A stretch of 64,000 bases of DNA from Nonomuraea gerenzanensis (lineage in GTDB: Bacteria > Actinomycetota > Actinomycetes > Streptosporangiales > Streptosporangiaceae). The position numbers were made by a program, and so were the translations under genes. The notes under the pieces are model-generated. The model had not been told where the DNA came from and did not search any database. It saw nothing but the letters and a program-made list of their open reading frames with translations. Of the stretch, positions 8,178-15,901 are shown piece after piece. Within the stretch, counting starts at the first letter, position 1. Each line of letters begins with the position of its first letter. The stretch is taken from NCBI RefSeq assembly GCF_020215645.1, contig NZ_CP084058.1, forward strand, positions 11,152,501-11,216,500, read 5' to 3'.

Positions 8178-8467
8178 AGCCTCCGCCGTCACATTTCGAT
8201 TACCACGGCCTTCATGTCGTCCCGTCTCTCGCGGACGCCGCACCTGTGGACTGGCGGCCGAGCCAAGAGCGAATCAAGCGGGTGCGGATTCGGGAGCACA
8301 CGTGTGCCTGCATGTACCCCATGTACGAGCTGTGCGTGGCGGGTGGATTGTCGTTCGTCCGACGCACGGATGGCGACCAGGCCGAGCACGTCCTGGAGAG
8401 TCACTGGATGTCTACGTGGGCGGCGCGAGCCCTGTGGGTGCAGATCGTCACTGGCGCTGCAGGATGA
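8174..8467 (+). CDS. HTCxC...YELCxAGG small protein (copy 1)
   Basis: A 97-residue protein. The core reads DYHGLHVVPSLAD ... VRIREHTCACMYPMYELC, then VAGGLSFVRR. The C-x-C pair plus the third cysteine and nearby histidines suggest metal or Fe-S binding, but no known family was recognised. It is a clear paralogue of the gene at 9113-9403, sharing DYHGxH, PxLAD, HTCxC, YELCxAGG and F(V/I)RR. It is coupled by 4-base overlaps to the genes before and after it. Confidence 0.7.
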   Translation: MKPPPSHFDYHGLHVVPSLADAAPVDWRPSQERIKRVRIREHTCACMYPMYELCVAGGLSFVRRTDGDQAEHVLESHWMSTWAARALWVQIVTGAAG

Positions 8468-8712
8468 GGCACGTCAAGACCTTCACCGTGACCATCGCTG
8501 GCACCGAACGCTTTGATGGTGAGGCGCCGTACACGTGGGTTGTGGAGGCGGTTGATATAGCCAGCGCGATGAATAAGGCCGTGGTGCACCACGCACTTGA
8601 TCAAGGCCAGCGGTTGTGCGACCTGCAGATCGACCACCTTCGCTCGTTCGAAGGCACCCCTCCGGCCAACTGCGGCTATGGCTGGAACGATCTGCGAACC
8701 GGACACCTGTAG
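8464..8712 (+). CDS. hypothetical protein, third gene of small cassette
   Basis: An 82-residue protein from ATG 8464, overlapping the preceding stop (ATGA) and preceded by AGG. It reads MRHVKTFTVTIAGTERFDGE ... WVVEAVDIASAMNKAVVHHA, a pattern suggesting a small alpha/beta fold. No family was recognised. The 221 bases after it (8713-8933) contain no supported gene apart from the AGGAGG ribosome site for the next one. Confidence 0.6.
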   Translation: MRHVKTFTVTIAGTERFDGEAPYTWVVEAVDIASAMNKAVVHHALDQGQRLCDLQIDHLRSFEGTPPANCGYGWNDLRTGHL

Positions 8713-8933
8713 GTTCTGCGGGCGGCTGAGGCCTATGCGCCCTGGGCGCGACCGAACGTCCCAGGGCCCTGGATCGTGACCACTCAGTCCTCCTCGCTTA
8801 ACACCTCCGTGGCACGCCGCACGGATCAGCTAGCGATGCCGTCTTGCCGTAGATCTCAGACAGCCAAACGGGTTCGCCTCGGCGGTGGAAGCACCGAGAC
8901 GGGCCCCTTGATCGGACACAGGAGGTCCGACCC

Positions 8934-9116
8934 ATGGGCAACACCACCACAGATGTCCGGTTCACGCCCCTGCTGGCGGCAGAGGTGCGATCCGTGCTGG
9001 AGAGGCACGGTTACCGGCTGCCGAAGGAGAGCGACCACGTCCACGGGCTCGTCATGGCACGGGTCGCCACAGAGCTCAGGAACCTCGTCGAGGTCTTCGA
9101 GGGGCGAATCCGATGA
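8934..9116 (+). CDS. hypothetical protein, first gene of second small pair
   Basis: A 60-residue protein (MGNTTTDVRFTPLLAAEVRS...) with strong ribosome site AGGAGG 8 bases upstream. It looks helical (VRSVLERHGY, LVMARVATELRNLVEVFEGR). It overlaps the next gene by ATGA. It occupies the same position as the 67-residue gene does before copy 1, although sequence similarity between the two is not obvious. Confidence 0.65.
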   Translation: MGNTTTDVRFTPLLAAEVRSVLERHGYRLPKESDHVHGLVMARVATELRNLVEVFEGRIR

Positions 9117-9403
9117 GCGCTCCGGGCGGAATCCCGGACTATCACGGGCCTCACATCCGGCCGCTCCTCGCTGACCCCGTCAAGCTGGCGTGGTACGAGC
9201 CGACCCAACTGGCGCAGCACGTCCGGGTCACCGCGCATACCTGTCACTGCCGGGCGACGACATACGAGCTTTGTGCTGCTGGAGGCCAGGGCTTCATCCG
9301 CCGTATGGACCGCGAGAGGCGGACCGTGCACGAGACCGCTCGGACGTTGACAGCTGTTGCAAGGCGGACCTTCGAGCAGATTCTGAACGGCGAGGCGGCC
9401 TGA
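9113..9403 (+). CDS. HTCxC...YELCxAGG small protein (copy 2)
   Basis: A 96-residue paralogue of the 8174-8467 product: PDYHGPHIRPLLAD ... VRVTAHTCHCRATTYELC, then AAGGQGFIRRMD. The three cysteines and the surrounding histidines are kept in both copies, which supports a functional metal site. The C-terminal halves are less similar but share an HE near the same place and end QI(V/L)xGxA. Function unknown. Confidence 0.7.
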   Translation: MSAPGGIPDYHGPHIRPLLADPVKLAWYEPTQLAQHVRVTAHTCHCRATTYELCAAGGQGFIRRMDRERRTVHETARTLTAVARRTFEQILNGEAA

Positions 9404-9567
9404 CGGCGATGCGGCGGGTCATGATGCCTGATGTATCCGCCGCACGTGCCGTCTCCTGAGTGAACCCACCCGGCTGGACCGGCATGCCGAAGCTGTAGCG
9501 ATTCGAACCCTGCCGCTTCCTGCCTCCGTACGCGCATCTGAAGCCTGACTCGGCAGGGGCGTACGCC

Positions 9568-10440
9568 ATGAAGCTCAAGCTGCTCTTGATTACCGCGGTT
9601 CTCCTGGCGCTGGCCGGTGGGATGGTGCATGCCATCACCACCGTCTCCGCCAGTGACGCTGGGCCGACACCCGCCTTACCGCTCATCTACAGCGCACACC
9701 CCGAGGCGGGGCACGCATACGTGGCCGTCGGGAGCATGCGGCGGGATCGTGAGCCGAAGGTGCTCGCGGCGGTGGCAGGCGGGAAGCTGACGTTCACCGG
9801 GCTGCTCGGCAGCCGGAAGATCGAGGAAACCGTCTCTGTCGCGCGGTTCCGGATGGAGTGCTGGGTCAGGAGCCACGTCTCCTACACGGCATATCGGCGA
9901 GTGGTCCTGCCGGCCTATCTCGATCCGACGGTGCCGCCCGAGACGACGCCCGTGACGGGGACGATGACCGTCCCGCGGTGTCCGCGTGTCACGCAGGGGG
10001 TGGACGGCGACTACAGCGGTCAGATCTGCATCGTCGTGGGGGCGCGGGAAGGGCGGGATCTCGGGGCAGCGTGCCAGAAGTTCCTGCTCGTGAAGGGGGC
10101 TCTTCCTGGGGCGAAGTTGCCCGTGTTGGGGGCTGCCGGGATCGTGCCGTTGTGGCGGGCCGTGACGGAAGCGGAGATGAAGTCGCTGGAGGAGAAGGGC
10201 GGCTATGCGGTCATCGAAGGGCTGGAGGGTAAGTACTTCTTTCCGTCCCGGGAGCAGGCGGAGAATTTCAAGCGGCTCGCTGAGGAGCGGGGATGGGGTA
10301 CGTACGTCATCACCCAGGCGGAGATCGACGCGCGTTATCTGGCCAAGGCCGAGTCGGTGGCGGCGGCTGGGGAAGGGCCGGCCTACTTCTTGCGTAGTGG
10401 GCTGGTGAGGTTGGTCAGGTTGGTGAGGATCTTCAAATGA
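9568..10440 (+). CDS. secreted hypothetical protein
   Basis: A 290-residue protein with a clear N-terminal signal or anchor (KLKLLLITAVLLALAGGMVHA). The exported part has a conserved-looking cysteine pair (MECWVRSH, VPRCPRV) and a second pair (QICIVVG, AACQKF). The C-terminal region (YFFPSREQAENFKRLAEERGWGTYVIT) resembles a small alpha/beta repeat like those in SPOR-type domains, but this is not certain. It overlaps the next gene by ATGA. Function unknown. Confidence 0.65.
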   Translation: MKLKLLLITAVLLALAGGMVHAITTVSASDAGPTPALPLIYSAHPEAGHAYVAVGSMRRDREPKVLAAVAGGKLTFTGLLGSRKIEETVSVARFRMECWVRSHVSYTAYRRVVLPAYLDPTVPPETTPVTGTMTVPRCPRVTQGVDGDYSGQICIVVGAREGRDLGAACQKFLLVKGALPGAKLPVLGAAGIVPLWRAVTEAEMKSLEEKGGYAVIEGLEGKYFFPSREQAENFKRLAEERGWGTYVITQAEIDARYLAKAESVAAAGEGPAYFLRSGLVRLVRLVRIFK

Positions 10441-10739
10441 CTGTGCGGGCGAAGGTGGTGCTGCGGACGCCTGGGCTGCGGCAAGCCATGCCGCTTCCGA
10501 CCCGTTCGCTCATGGCGCGCGTCGGGACGGATGAGGAGGGGCGTCCGTATCTGCTCGGTGTGGAACTCGACGTCTCGGATGCCGTTTCCCTGCGGCCTGA
10601 GGAGGGTGCGGTCGTGGCTGAGGCGGGTTTCTGGTTCGAGGATGCTGGGCGATATGTGTGGCCGGATGCCGAGTATCGGCTCTGGTACGGCGGAGATGTG
10701 GGGAGTATCAGGGTTTTGGAGGTGCTCGATGGCGGGTGA
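10437..10739 (+). CDS. hypothetical protein coupled to the secreted protein
   Basis: A 100-residue acidic protein overlapping the preceding stop by 4 bases. It reads KVVLRTPGLRQAMPLPTRSL ... GVELDVSDAVSLRPEEG ... YRLWYGGDVGSIRVLEVLDG and is probably beta-rich. No signal peptide and no recognised family. Coupling suggests it works with, or is dosed alongside, the secreted protein. Confidence 0.55.
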   Translation: MTVRAKVVLRTPGLRQAMPLPTRSLMARVGTDEEGRPYLLGVELDVSDAVSLRPEEGAVVAEAGFWFEDAGRYVWPDAEYRLWYGGDVGSIRVLEVLDGG

Positions 10740-10784
10740 CGGGGAGGTGCCTGCTCTTCGGCGCGAGTCTGTGACCGCAGTCGA

Positions 10785-11042
10785 TCAGGTGTCGGATTGC
10801 CGATCCTCGATCTCGGGCAGGCGGCGTCGCACTGTCTCTCGTACGCTTCGGCGCAAGTCCCTGTAGAGGGACGGGTCCATTACCTCGGCGATGAAGACGG
10901 CGTCCGTGAAGGTATCCACGCTCATGAAGGGTGCCTGCTGGACGAGCCGCTGCTGCTCCTCGGGCGGGAGACAGAACCCATGGCGGACGCACAGCTCCGC
11001 CAGGAGCCAGTGCGTCTCCTTGGATCTGACGTCGTCGTTCAC
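10785..11042 (-). CDS. hypothetical protein
   Basis: An 85-residue helical protein (SKETHWLLAELCVRHGFCLP ... EEQQRLVQQAP ... RRSVRETVRRRLPEIEDRQS). It lies 10 bases downstream of the DUF6461 gene on the same strand and is probably in one operon with it. Small partners like this are common next to DUF6461 genes, but the function is unknown. Confidence 0.6.
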   Translation of the reverse strand: MNDDVRSKETHWLLAELCVRHGFCLPPEEQQRLVQQAPFMSVDTFTDAVFIAEVMDPSLYRDLRRSVRETVRRRLPEIEDRQSDT

Positions 11043-11052
11043 GTAGGGAGTA

Positions 11053-11631
11053 TCACCAACTCATGATGTCCCACTCCGGTTCGGGGACGATTCCGCACAG
11101 GTAGGTGGCTTCCTCCAGTAACTCGGGTGTCAGCTTGATCCCGGTGAGGTGCTCGGCCAGGAGGAATATCGGACCCATGCGGACGTCGACGAGCGGTTGG
11201 TAGCGGGCGTAGATGTCGTGCATGGTCTCCACGAGTTCGTCCGGCACCGGGTCCATGTAGCCGTCCTGCGCGATGAAGCAGAACCGGAGCCTTCCATCCT
11301 CAAGCCAGTAGAAGTAGTCGAGGCCCTTGATCTCGAGGCAATAGTGGGAGACCAGGCGGGTGCCCGCGGACAAGCGCGTGACGATGTCCGTGGTGATGCC
11401 GAGCGTGGTGCCCATCTCGACGATCATCACCCAGTCACCGACGGCTGTGATGCCGACGAGCGCCCCGGACGAGCTGCTGCCGAACAACTGGTGGAAAGTC
11501 GCCGGCTTGAAATCCTCGAGACGGCCGCCGAGGCGGATCGCTACTTCTTCCGGCGTCAGGCCGCGGACGTAGGTGATGCAGCCGCCTATCTCGGCGAGGT
11601 CGGCGTGGTCCTTGTCGATGGGGGTGATCAT
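11053..11631 (-). CDS. DUF6461 family protein
   Basis: A 192-residue protein. The start CITYVRGLTPEEVAIRLGG is the hallmark of DUF6461 in actinomycetes. It continues with GITAVGDWVMIVEMGTTLGI and DYFYWLEDGRLRFCFI. The family is cytoplasmic, of unknown function, with many paralogues in Streptomyces and Nonomuraea. It is followed by the 85-residue gene in a probable operon. Confidence 0.75.
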   Translation of the reverse strand: MITPIDKDHADLAEIGGCITYVRGLTPEEVAIRLGGRLEDFKPATFHQLFGSSSSGALVGITAVGDWVMIVEMGTTLGITTDIVTRLSAGTRLVSHYCLEIKGLDYFYWLEDGRLRFCFIAQDGYMDPVPDELVETMHDIYARYQPLVDVRMGPIFLLAEHLTGIKLTPELLEEATYLCGIVPEPEWDIMSW

Positions 11632-11693
11632 GGCGCAATGGTCGCAGGCGCTACCGACAACCGGACCAAGAACTCGGCCCCAGGCACGGGGGT

Positions 11694-11782
11694 CCGGGGG
11701 CCGGGAGGCCCCCGGCTAGGGGGTGTGGGGGAGCTCGGCTCCCCCACAGGGCGCGGCCCGGAGCACGAAGGCGCGAAGCGCC
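11694..11782. terminator. cluster of three hairpins downstream of pectate lyase
   Basis: Three perfect inverted repeats: CCGGGGGCC-GGGA-GGCCCCCGG (11694-11715), TGTGGGGGAGC-TCG-GCTCCCCCACA (11724-11748) and GGCGC-GAA-GCGCC (11770-11782). They follow the stop of the minus-strand pectate lyase and precede the minus-strand DUF6461 gene, so they are well placed to end pectate lyase transcription. No U-tract is present, as is usual in high-GC actinomycetes. Confidence 0.75.
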
Positions 11783-11803
11783 CCCGAGCGTAGGCCCGAG
11801 CTT

Positions 11804-13381
11804 CTAGAGCTTGCCCACGCCGGAGCCCGCCATGACCACCGCCTTCACCGAGGCCGGATCAGCCACGGTGTACGAGTAGTACGCGGACGCCTCCTGCACC
11901 ACCCCACTGCAGTCAGGCGCCCCCGACTCATCCACGAACACGTTGTTCCGCGCCACACACCGCCCCCCAGGCCCCGCATAAGAGTTGGTGACAGGCTCCT
12001 CCACCCGCTCGAAGTAGTTCCCCTCCACCAGGCACCCCGCGTTCGCCTGGCAGGCCACCCCGGTGTCGGTGTTGTACACGTAGTAGTTGTTGAACACGTG
12101 CACCGGCTCCCCGAACCGCACGCGCGGGTTGCGCTGCGGCGTCCGGTCGAACCAGTTGTTGTGGTAGGTAACCTTCAACCGCCCCACGTCCTGAGCGGCG
12201 TTCCCGTCGTCGTGCCCGAGCAGCATGTTCTTGGTGTGGTCGTGCGTGTGGTTCCACGAGACGGTGATGTACGACGACCCGCGCTTGATGTCGATCAGCC
12301 CGTCGTACCCGTCGGCCAGATCGTTGTGATCGATCCACACGTGATGGCTAAACATCTGCACATTGATCGAGTCGTCGGTGGCCCCGCGGAACGACAGGTT
12401 GCGGATGATCACGTTGTGCACCGCGTCGGCCGGTGGCGAGGTCACGGAGTCGTCCGCCGGCAGGCCGATGTTGAGCCCGCCGCCGGTGAGGCCGGAGGTG
12501 GCACCGACGCCGAGGATGGTCTTGTCCGAGGTGACGTTGTGCATGCCCGCCGGAAGGGTGATCGTGCCCAGGACGCAGACGGTGAGCGGCCCCGGCTGCC
12601 CGATCGCGGCGAGGAGCTCGGCCGTCGTGTCCACCGCGACGGTCGGGCCGCCGGCGCCGCCGGTGGTCCCGTTCTGTCCCCAGGCGTTCACGGAGGCGAA
12701 GCCGACGGGTGAGCCGGAGGTGCGGCAGCTGCCCGGCGGGATGGTCGGGGTGGTGGGCGGGTCGGTGGGACCGCCGAGGTCCGTGACGAGGACGTCGTCG
12801 AAGGTGGCGCCGGCGTAGTAGCCCGCCAGGCCGACCCGTCCCGAGCTGAACGAGCTGTCGGTGGCCGAGGCGACCTGCACGTTGTTCACGAAGCCGCGCA
12901 GCGTGCTGCCGAACGCCTCCAGCCTGACCGTGTGCCACGACCCGGGGGTGACGCCGGCCGCGCCGGTGGCGAGCGTGATGGGGGCGCCGCCGGTTCGCTT
13001 GCCGAGGATGGCGGCGCCGGTGTTGCTCAGGCCGAGGAAGTAGTAGTTGCTGCTGTTCTGCGCTCTGGCCAGCACCGCGACGTACCGGCCCGAGCCGTTG
13101 TAGGCGATCGGCTTGACGCGGGCCTGCACCGCCTGGTCGCCCCAGCCGCCGCCGGCCAGGGCGCGGGCGTCGGCGCTGGTGCCGGACTGGCGGTAGGCCG
13201 GGGAGCCGTCGGTGACCACCGACCAGCTCCCGCCGGAGCGGGACCAGCCGGCGGCGTCGCCGTCCTGGAAGTCGTCGCTGAACAGGGTCACGGCGGACGC
13301 GCTCGGGATGACCAGGAGTGCCGCGACGACGGCCGCGCCGAGCGCGGCGCAGGCGAGGTAGAGCGGGTTCTTGCTGCGCAC
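11804..13381 (-). CDS. secreted pectate lyase (PL1) with N-terminal LamG-like domain
   Basis: A 525-residue protein. The signal peptide spans about residues 1-30 (ending PSASAVTLFSDDF). A concanavalin-like domain follows (about 31-200), with a Pro/Thr linker (TDPPTTPTIPPG) and a polysaccharide lyase family 1 domain (about 220-525). Lyase marks are HHVWIDHNDLADGYDGLIDI, the calcium/substrate region, and FDRTPQRNPRVRFG, holding the catalytic arginine. It cleaves polygalacturonate by beta-elimination outside the cell. A LacI-type palindrome lies upstream (13484-13497), suggesting sugar-dependent repression. Confidence 0.9.
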   Translation of the reverse strand: MRSKNPLYLACAALGAAVVAALLVIPSASAVTLFSDDFQDGDAAGWSRSGGSWSVVTDGSPAYRQSGTSADARALAGGGWGDQAVQARVKPIAYNGSGRYVAVLARAQNSSNYYFLGLSNTGAAILGKRTGGAPITLATGAAGVTPGSWHTVRLEAFGSTLRGFVNNVQVASATDSSFSSGRVGLAGYYAGATFDDVLVTDLGGPTDPPTTPTIPPGSCRTSGSPVGFASVNAWGQNGTTGGAGGPTVAVDTTAELLAAIGQPGPLTVCVLGTITLPAGMHNVTSDKTILGVGATSGLTGGGLNIGLPADDSVTSPPADAVHNVIIRNLSFRGATDDSINVQMFSHHVWIDHNDLADGYDGLIDIKRGSSYITVSWNHTHDHTKNMLLGHDDGNAAQDVGRLKVTYHNNWFDRTPQRNPRVRFGEPVHVFNNYYVYNTDTGVACQANAGCLVEGNYFERVEEPVTNSYAGPGGRCVARNNVFVDESGAPDCSGVVQEASAYYSYTVADPASVKAVVMAGSGVGKL

Positions 13382-13483
13382 CGTGGAGCCTCCGGGGGTG
13401 AGGGGCGGCGACGGGGCGCGTCGGGGAGGGAACGGGGAGAGCGCCGTGTCGCGCTGCCTGACGGGACGAGCTTCACATCTTTA

Positions 13484-13565
13484 TGCAACCGATTGTTAGG
13501 CGCGTCAACCCGATTGGTGTGCAGTTTTGTTGCAGCGCCAGCCTACGATCTTGCAAGCGATTGTA
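13484..13565. promoter_or_regulatory. two LacI-type palindromes
   Basis: TGCAACCGATTGTT (13484-13497) and TGCAAGCGATTGTA (13552-13565) match each other at 12 of 14 positions. Both fit the actinobacterial LacI-family operator pattern TGCAANCGNTTGCA with a central CG. The first lies about 100 bases upstream of the pectate lyase start. The second lies 19 bases before the Rv2466c-like gene. No lacI gene is adjacent, so the regulator is elsewhere. Confidence 0.65.
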
Positions 13566-13583
13566 GAGCCTAGACTGGCGATC

Positions 13584-14186
13584 ATGACTGTGGCCGACCT
13601 GTGGTTCGACCCGTCGTGCCCGTACACGTGGGTGACCGCGCGATGGCTGATGGAAGTGCGCGAGGTGCGTCCGGTCGAGGTGCGCTGGCACGTGATGAGC
13701 CTGTCGGTGCTGAACGAGGGCCGCGACGACGACCCGGAAGGCGACCCCGAGGGCTACCTGTGGGTCCCGGTCCGGATCTGCGCGGCCGTGCAGCGCGACC
13801 ACGGCCAGCAGGCGCTGGAGAAGCTGTACACAGCCCTGTGGACGACCGGCACCGGCGACTGGATCGGCGACCTGCGCACGGCGCTGGCCACCGCCGGGCT
13901 GCCGGTCGGGCTGGCCGAGGCCGGGCTGGGCACCGGCTACGACGAGGTCGTCCGCGCCTCGCACGCCGAGGCCGTCGCGCTGATCGGCGGCGACCACGTG
14001 GGCACGCCGATCGTCGCGGTCACGCGGGAGGACGGGGAGCGGGTGGTGTTCTTCGGACCGGTCGTCTCCCGCGTGCCGACCGGCGAGCAGGCCGCCCGCC
14101 TCTGGGACGGGACCTTGCTCGTGGCGGGCACCCCCGGTTTCCACGAGCTGAAGGGCGGGCCACACGAGGAGCCTCACGTAACGTGA
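13584..14186 (+). CDS. DsbA-fold oxidoreductase, Rv2466c-like (mycothiol-linked)
   Basis: A 200-residue protein from ATG 13584; a longer frame from 13527 has no ribosome site. It aligns by eye with mycobacterial Rv2466c throughout: LWFDPSCPYTWVTARWLMEV, WHVMSLSVLNEGRDD, PVRICAAV, VGTPIVAV, FFGPVVSRVPTGEQAARLWD and HELKGG. Rv2466c is a mycothiol-dependent thioredoxin-fold reductase. Here the active site is C-P-Y-T, so only one cysteine is present at that site. That would favour a monothiol, glutaredoxin-like mechanism. Confidence 0.82.
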   Translation: MTVADLWFDPSCPYTWVTARWLMEVREVRPVEVRWHVMSLSVLNEGRDDDPEGDPEGYLWVPVRICAAVQRDHGQQALEKLYTALWTTGTGDWIGDLRTALATAGLPVGLAEAGLGTGYDEVVRASHAEAVALIGGDHVGTPIVAVTREDGERVVFFGPVVSRVPTGEQAARLWDGTLLVAGTPGFHELKGGPHEEPHVT

Positions 14187-14273
14187 CGTCTTCTGCCGAA
14201 TGCGTGATCCTCGCGGGACGCGCGGGCTATCTTGGTGCCTCCATCAGCCGAGGACGAGAGCGCACAGGTCTTC

Positions 14274-14795
14274 ATGGACGAGCACGTCATCACCATCCGG
14301 TGGGTCGACGCCCCCGACGAGATCGCTTATCACGACTACGTCGAAGGCACCTACAACTCCTTCTCGTGCACCTGTGACCTGCCACTGCCCGATCGGGTGA
14401 CCGCCGCGCAGCACGCCTCCGAGGTCGGCCGGTGCCTGGTGTGCCTCGGCGCCGGCACGATCTCCATCAACCCGCACCACAGCGGCGGCTGCGAGACCTG
14501 CGGCGGCTCCGGCACGTCGGGGCCGGCCGCGCTGTTGCACCAGACGGAGCTGACGGAGAGCCTCCTCAAGGAGGTGGCCGCGCTGCTGCCGGAGGAGTTC
14601 GGGCTCCGCGAGGCGGTGGCCCTGGTGGAGGGGCACGTGCAGGGCGGGGCCGAGGCCGTGCTGTCGGTGACGAAGGCGCTGATCAGGTGCCTGGAGGTGC
14701 AGGGCGAGGTGGTGCTGTACACGGTGCCCGACTTCGTCCCCGGCGAAGGCGTGGAGCAGCGCTACGACGACCCCCGATGGCTGCGCGTGCCCTGA
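14274..14795 (+). CDS. hypothetical protein with zinc-finger-like cysteine clusters
   Basis: A 173-residue protein from ATG 14274; an upstream TTG at 14232 is possible. After a beta-rich start (VITIRWVDAPDEIAYHDYVEG) come two cysteine groups: CTCDLPLPD ... CLVCLGAG and CETCGGSG. The C-x-x-C-x-G-x-G spacing recalls DnaJ-type zinc fingers. The C-terminal half is helical, with no recognised domain. It probably binds zinc; role unknown. Confidence 0.6.
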   Translation: MDEHVITIRWVDAPDEIAYHDYVEGTYNSFSCTCDLPLPDRVTAAQHASEVGRCLVCLGAGTISINPHHSGGCETCGGSGTSGPAALLHQTELTESLLKEVAALLPEEFGLREAVALVEGHVQGGAEAVLSVTKALIRCLEVQGEVVLYTVPDFVPGEGVEQRYDDPRWLRVP

Positions 14796-14825
14796 TCCAC
14801 GCTGCTGCCCGCCTCTCACCCCGTC

Positions 14826-15284
14826 TCACCTGAGCGGCAGCACGTCCACGCCGCGCTCGTCGTCACCGCGCGGCCCGAAGATGCGCCGCTCGGACTCCTC
14901 GATGCGCACGTCGTCGATGCTCGCCTCCCTGCGCCGCATCAGCCCGGACGCGTCGAACTCCCACTGCTCGTTGCCGTAGCTGCGCCACCACTGGCCGGCG
15001 GCGTCGCGCGACTCGTACTGGAAGCGGACCGCGATGCGATCGCCGAGCACCGCCCACAGCTCCTTGCGCAGCGCGTAGTCCAGCTCCCTGTCCCACTTGC
15101 GGCGCAGGAACCGCCTGATCTCCTCCCGCCCGGTCAGGAACTCGCCGCGGTTGCGCCACACCGAGTCCTCGGTGTACGCGAGCGCGACCTTGTCGGGGTC
15201 GCAGGTGTTCCAGGCGTCCTCGGCGGCCTGGACCTTGATCCGGGCGGTCTCCTCGGTGAACGGCGGGACGGGCGGGCGGGACAT
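14826..15284 (-). CDS. DUF1348 / NTF2-like protein
   Basis: A 152-residue protein with GGAGG before ATG 15284. It matches the DUF1348 family: [50 protein letters not shown] and [13 protein letters not shown]. The fold is a cone-shaped NTF2-like barrel; activity is unknown. It is divergent from a TetR gene, and a pair of matching operators lies between, so it is probably the TetR target. Confidence 0.85.
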   Translation of the reverse strand: MSRPPVPPFTEETARIKVQAAEDAWNTCDPDKVALAYTEDSVWRNRGEFLTGREEIRRFLRRKWDRELDYALRKELWAVLGDRIAVRFQYESRDAAGQWWRSYGNEQWEFDASGLMRRREASIDDVRIEESERRIFGPRGDDERGVDVLPLR

Positions 15285-15304
15285 GGCGGCCTCCTCGACG
15301 GCAG

Positions 15305-15349
15305 GAGAACGGTCGTTCTCGCGAGATAGCCTAGAGAACGACCGTTCTC
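15305..15349. promoter_or_regulatory. paired TetR operators
   Basis: GAGAACG-GT-CGTTCTC (15305-15320) and GAGAACG-AC-CGTTCTC (15334-15349) are each inverted repeats with 7-base arms, and the second is the exact reverse complement of the first. They fill the 83-base gap between the DUF1348 and tetR starts, with centres 29 bases apart. This arrangement predicts cooperative binding and control of both genes. Confidence 0.8.
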
Positions 15350-15367
15350 CGACGCAAGCGAGGTGCC

Positions 15368-15901
15368 ATGGAACACGCCGAACGACTTCTGACGGCGGCG
15401 GGCGAGCTGTTCTACCGGCGCGGCATCCAGGCCGTCGGCATGGACGACGTCAGGGCCGCCTCCGGGGTGTCGCTCAAGCGGCTCTACCAGTGTTTCCCGT
15501 CCAAGGAGGCGCTGGTCGTGGCCTATCTGGAGCGGCGGGACGAGCGGTGGATGGACTCGCTCACGTCCTACGTGGCCGGGCACGACGATCAGGTGGGAGC
15601 CGTGTTCGGATGGCTGGAGCGATGGTTCGGGGAGGAGGACTTCCGTGGGTGCGGGTTCGTCAACGCGTACGGGGAGCTGGGCGCCACCTCGGAGGCGGTC
15701 GCCGAGGTGGTGCGCGGGCACAAGCGGCGGCTGCGCGCGTACCTGCGCGGGCTGGTCGCCGACGACCTGACGGCCGAGCAGCTCCTCGTCCTGGTGGACG
15801 GGGCCACGGTCACCGCCATGGTGGACCCGGAACGAGGAGCGGCGGCGGCGCGGGCGGCCGCGAAGGCCGCCCACGCGGTCACAGCAGCTTGTCGAGGGTG
15901 A
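15368..15901 (+). CDS. TetR family regulator
   Basis: A 177-residue TetR protein. The N-terminal helix-turn-helix reads [20 protein letters not shown] ... [23 protein letters not shown]. It is preceded by the twin operators shared with the divergent DUF1348 gene. The C-terminus overlaps the convergent molybdenum hydroxylase gene by 23 bases (15879-15901), so transcription of one may affect the other. Ligand unknown. Confidence 0.9.
   Translation: MEHAERLLTAAGELFYRRGIQAVGMDDVRAASGVSLKRLYQCFPSKEALVVAYLERRDERWMDSLTSYVAGHDDQVGAVFGWLERWFGEEDFRGCGFVNAYGELGATSEAVAEVVRGHKRRLRAYLRGLVADDLTAEQLLVLVDGATVTAMVDPERGAAAARAAAKAAHAVTAACRG

Noticed and set aside
9500..9510. GATTCGAACCC resembling the T-loop of a tRNA on the minus strand
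   Set aside because: The surrounding bases do not form a T-stem of five pairs, and no acceptor stem or anticodon arm was found, so a tRNA or attachment site is not supported.
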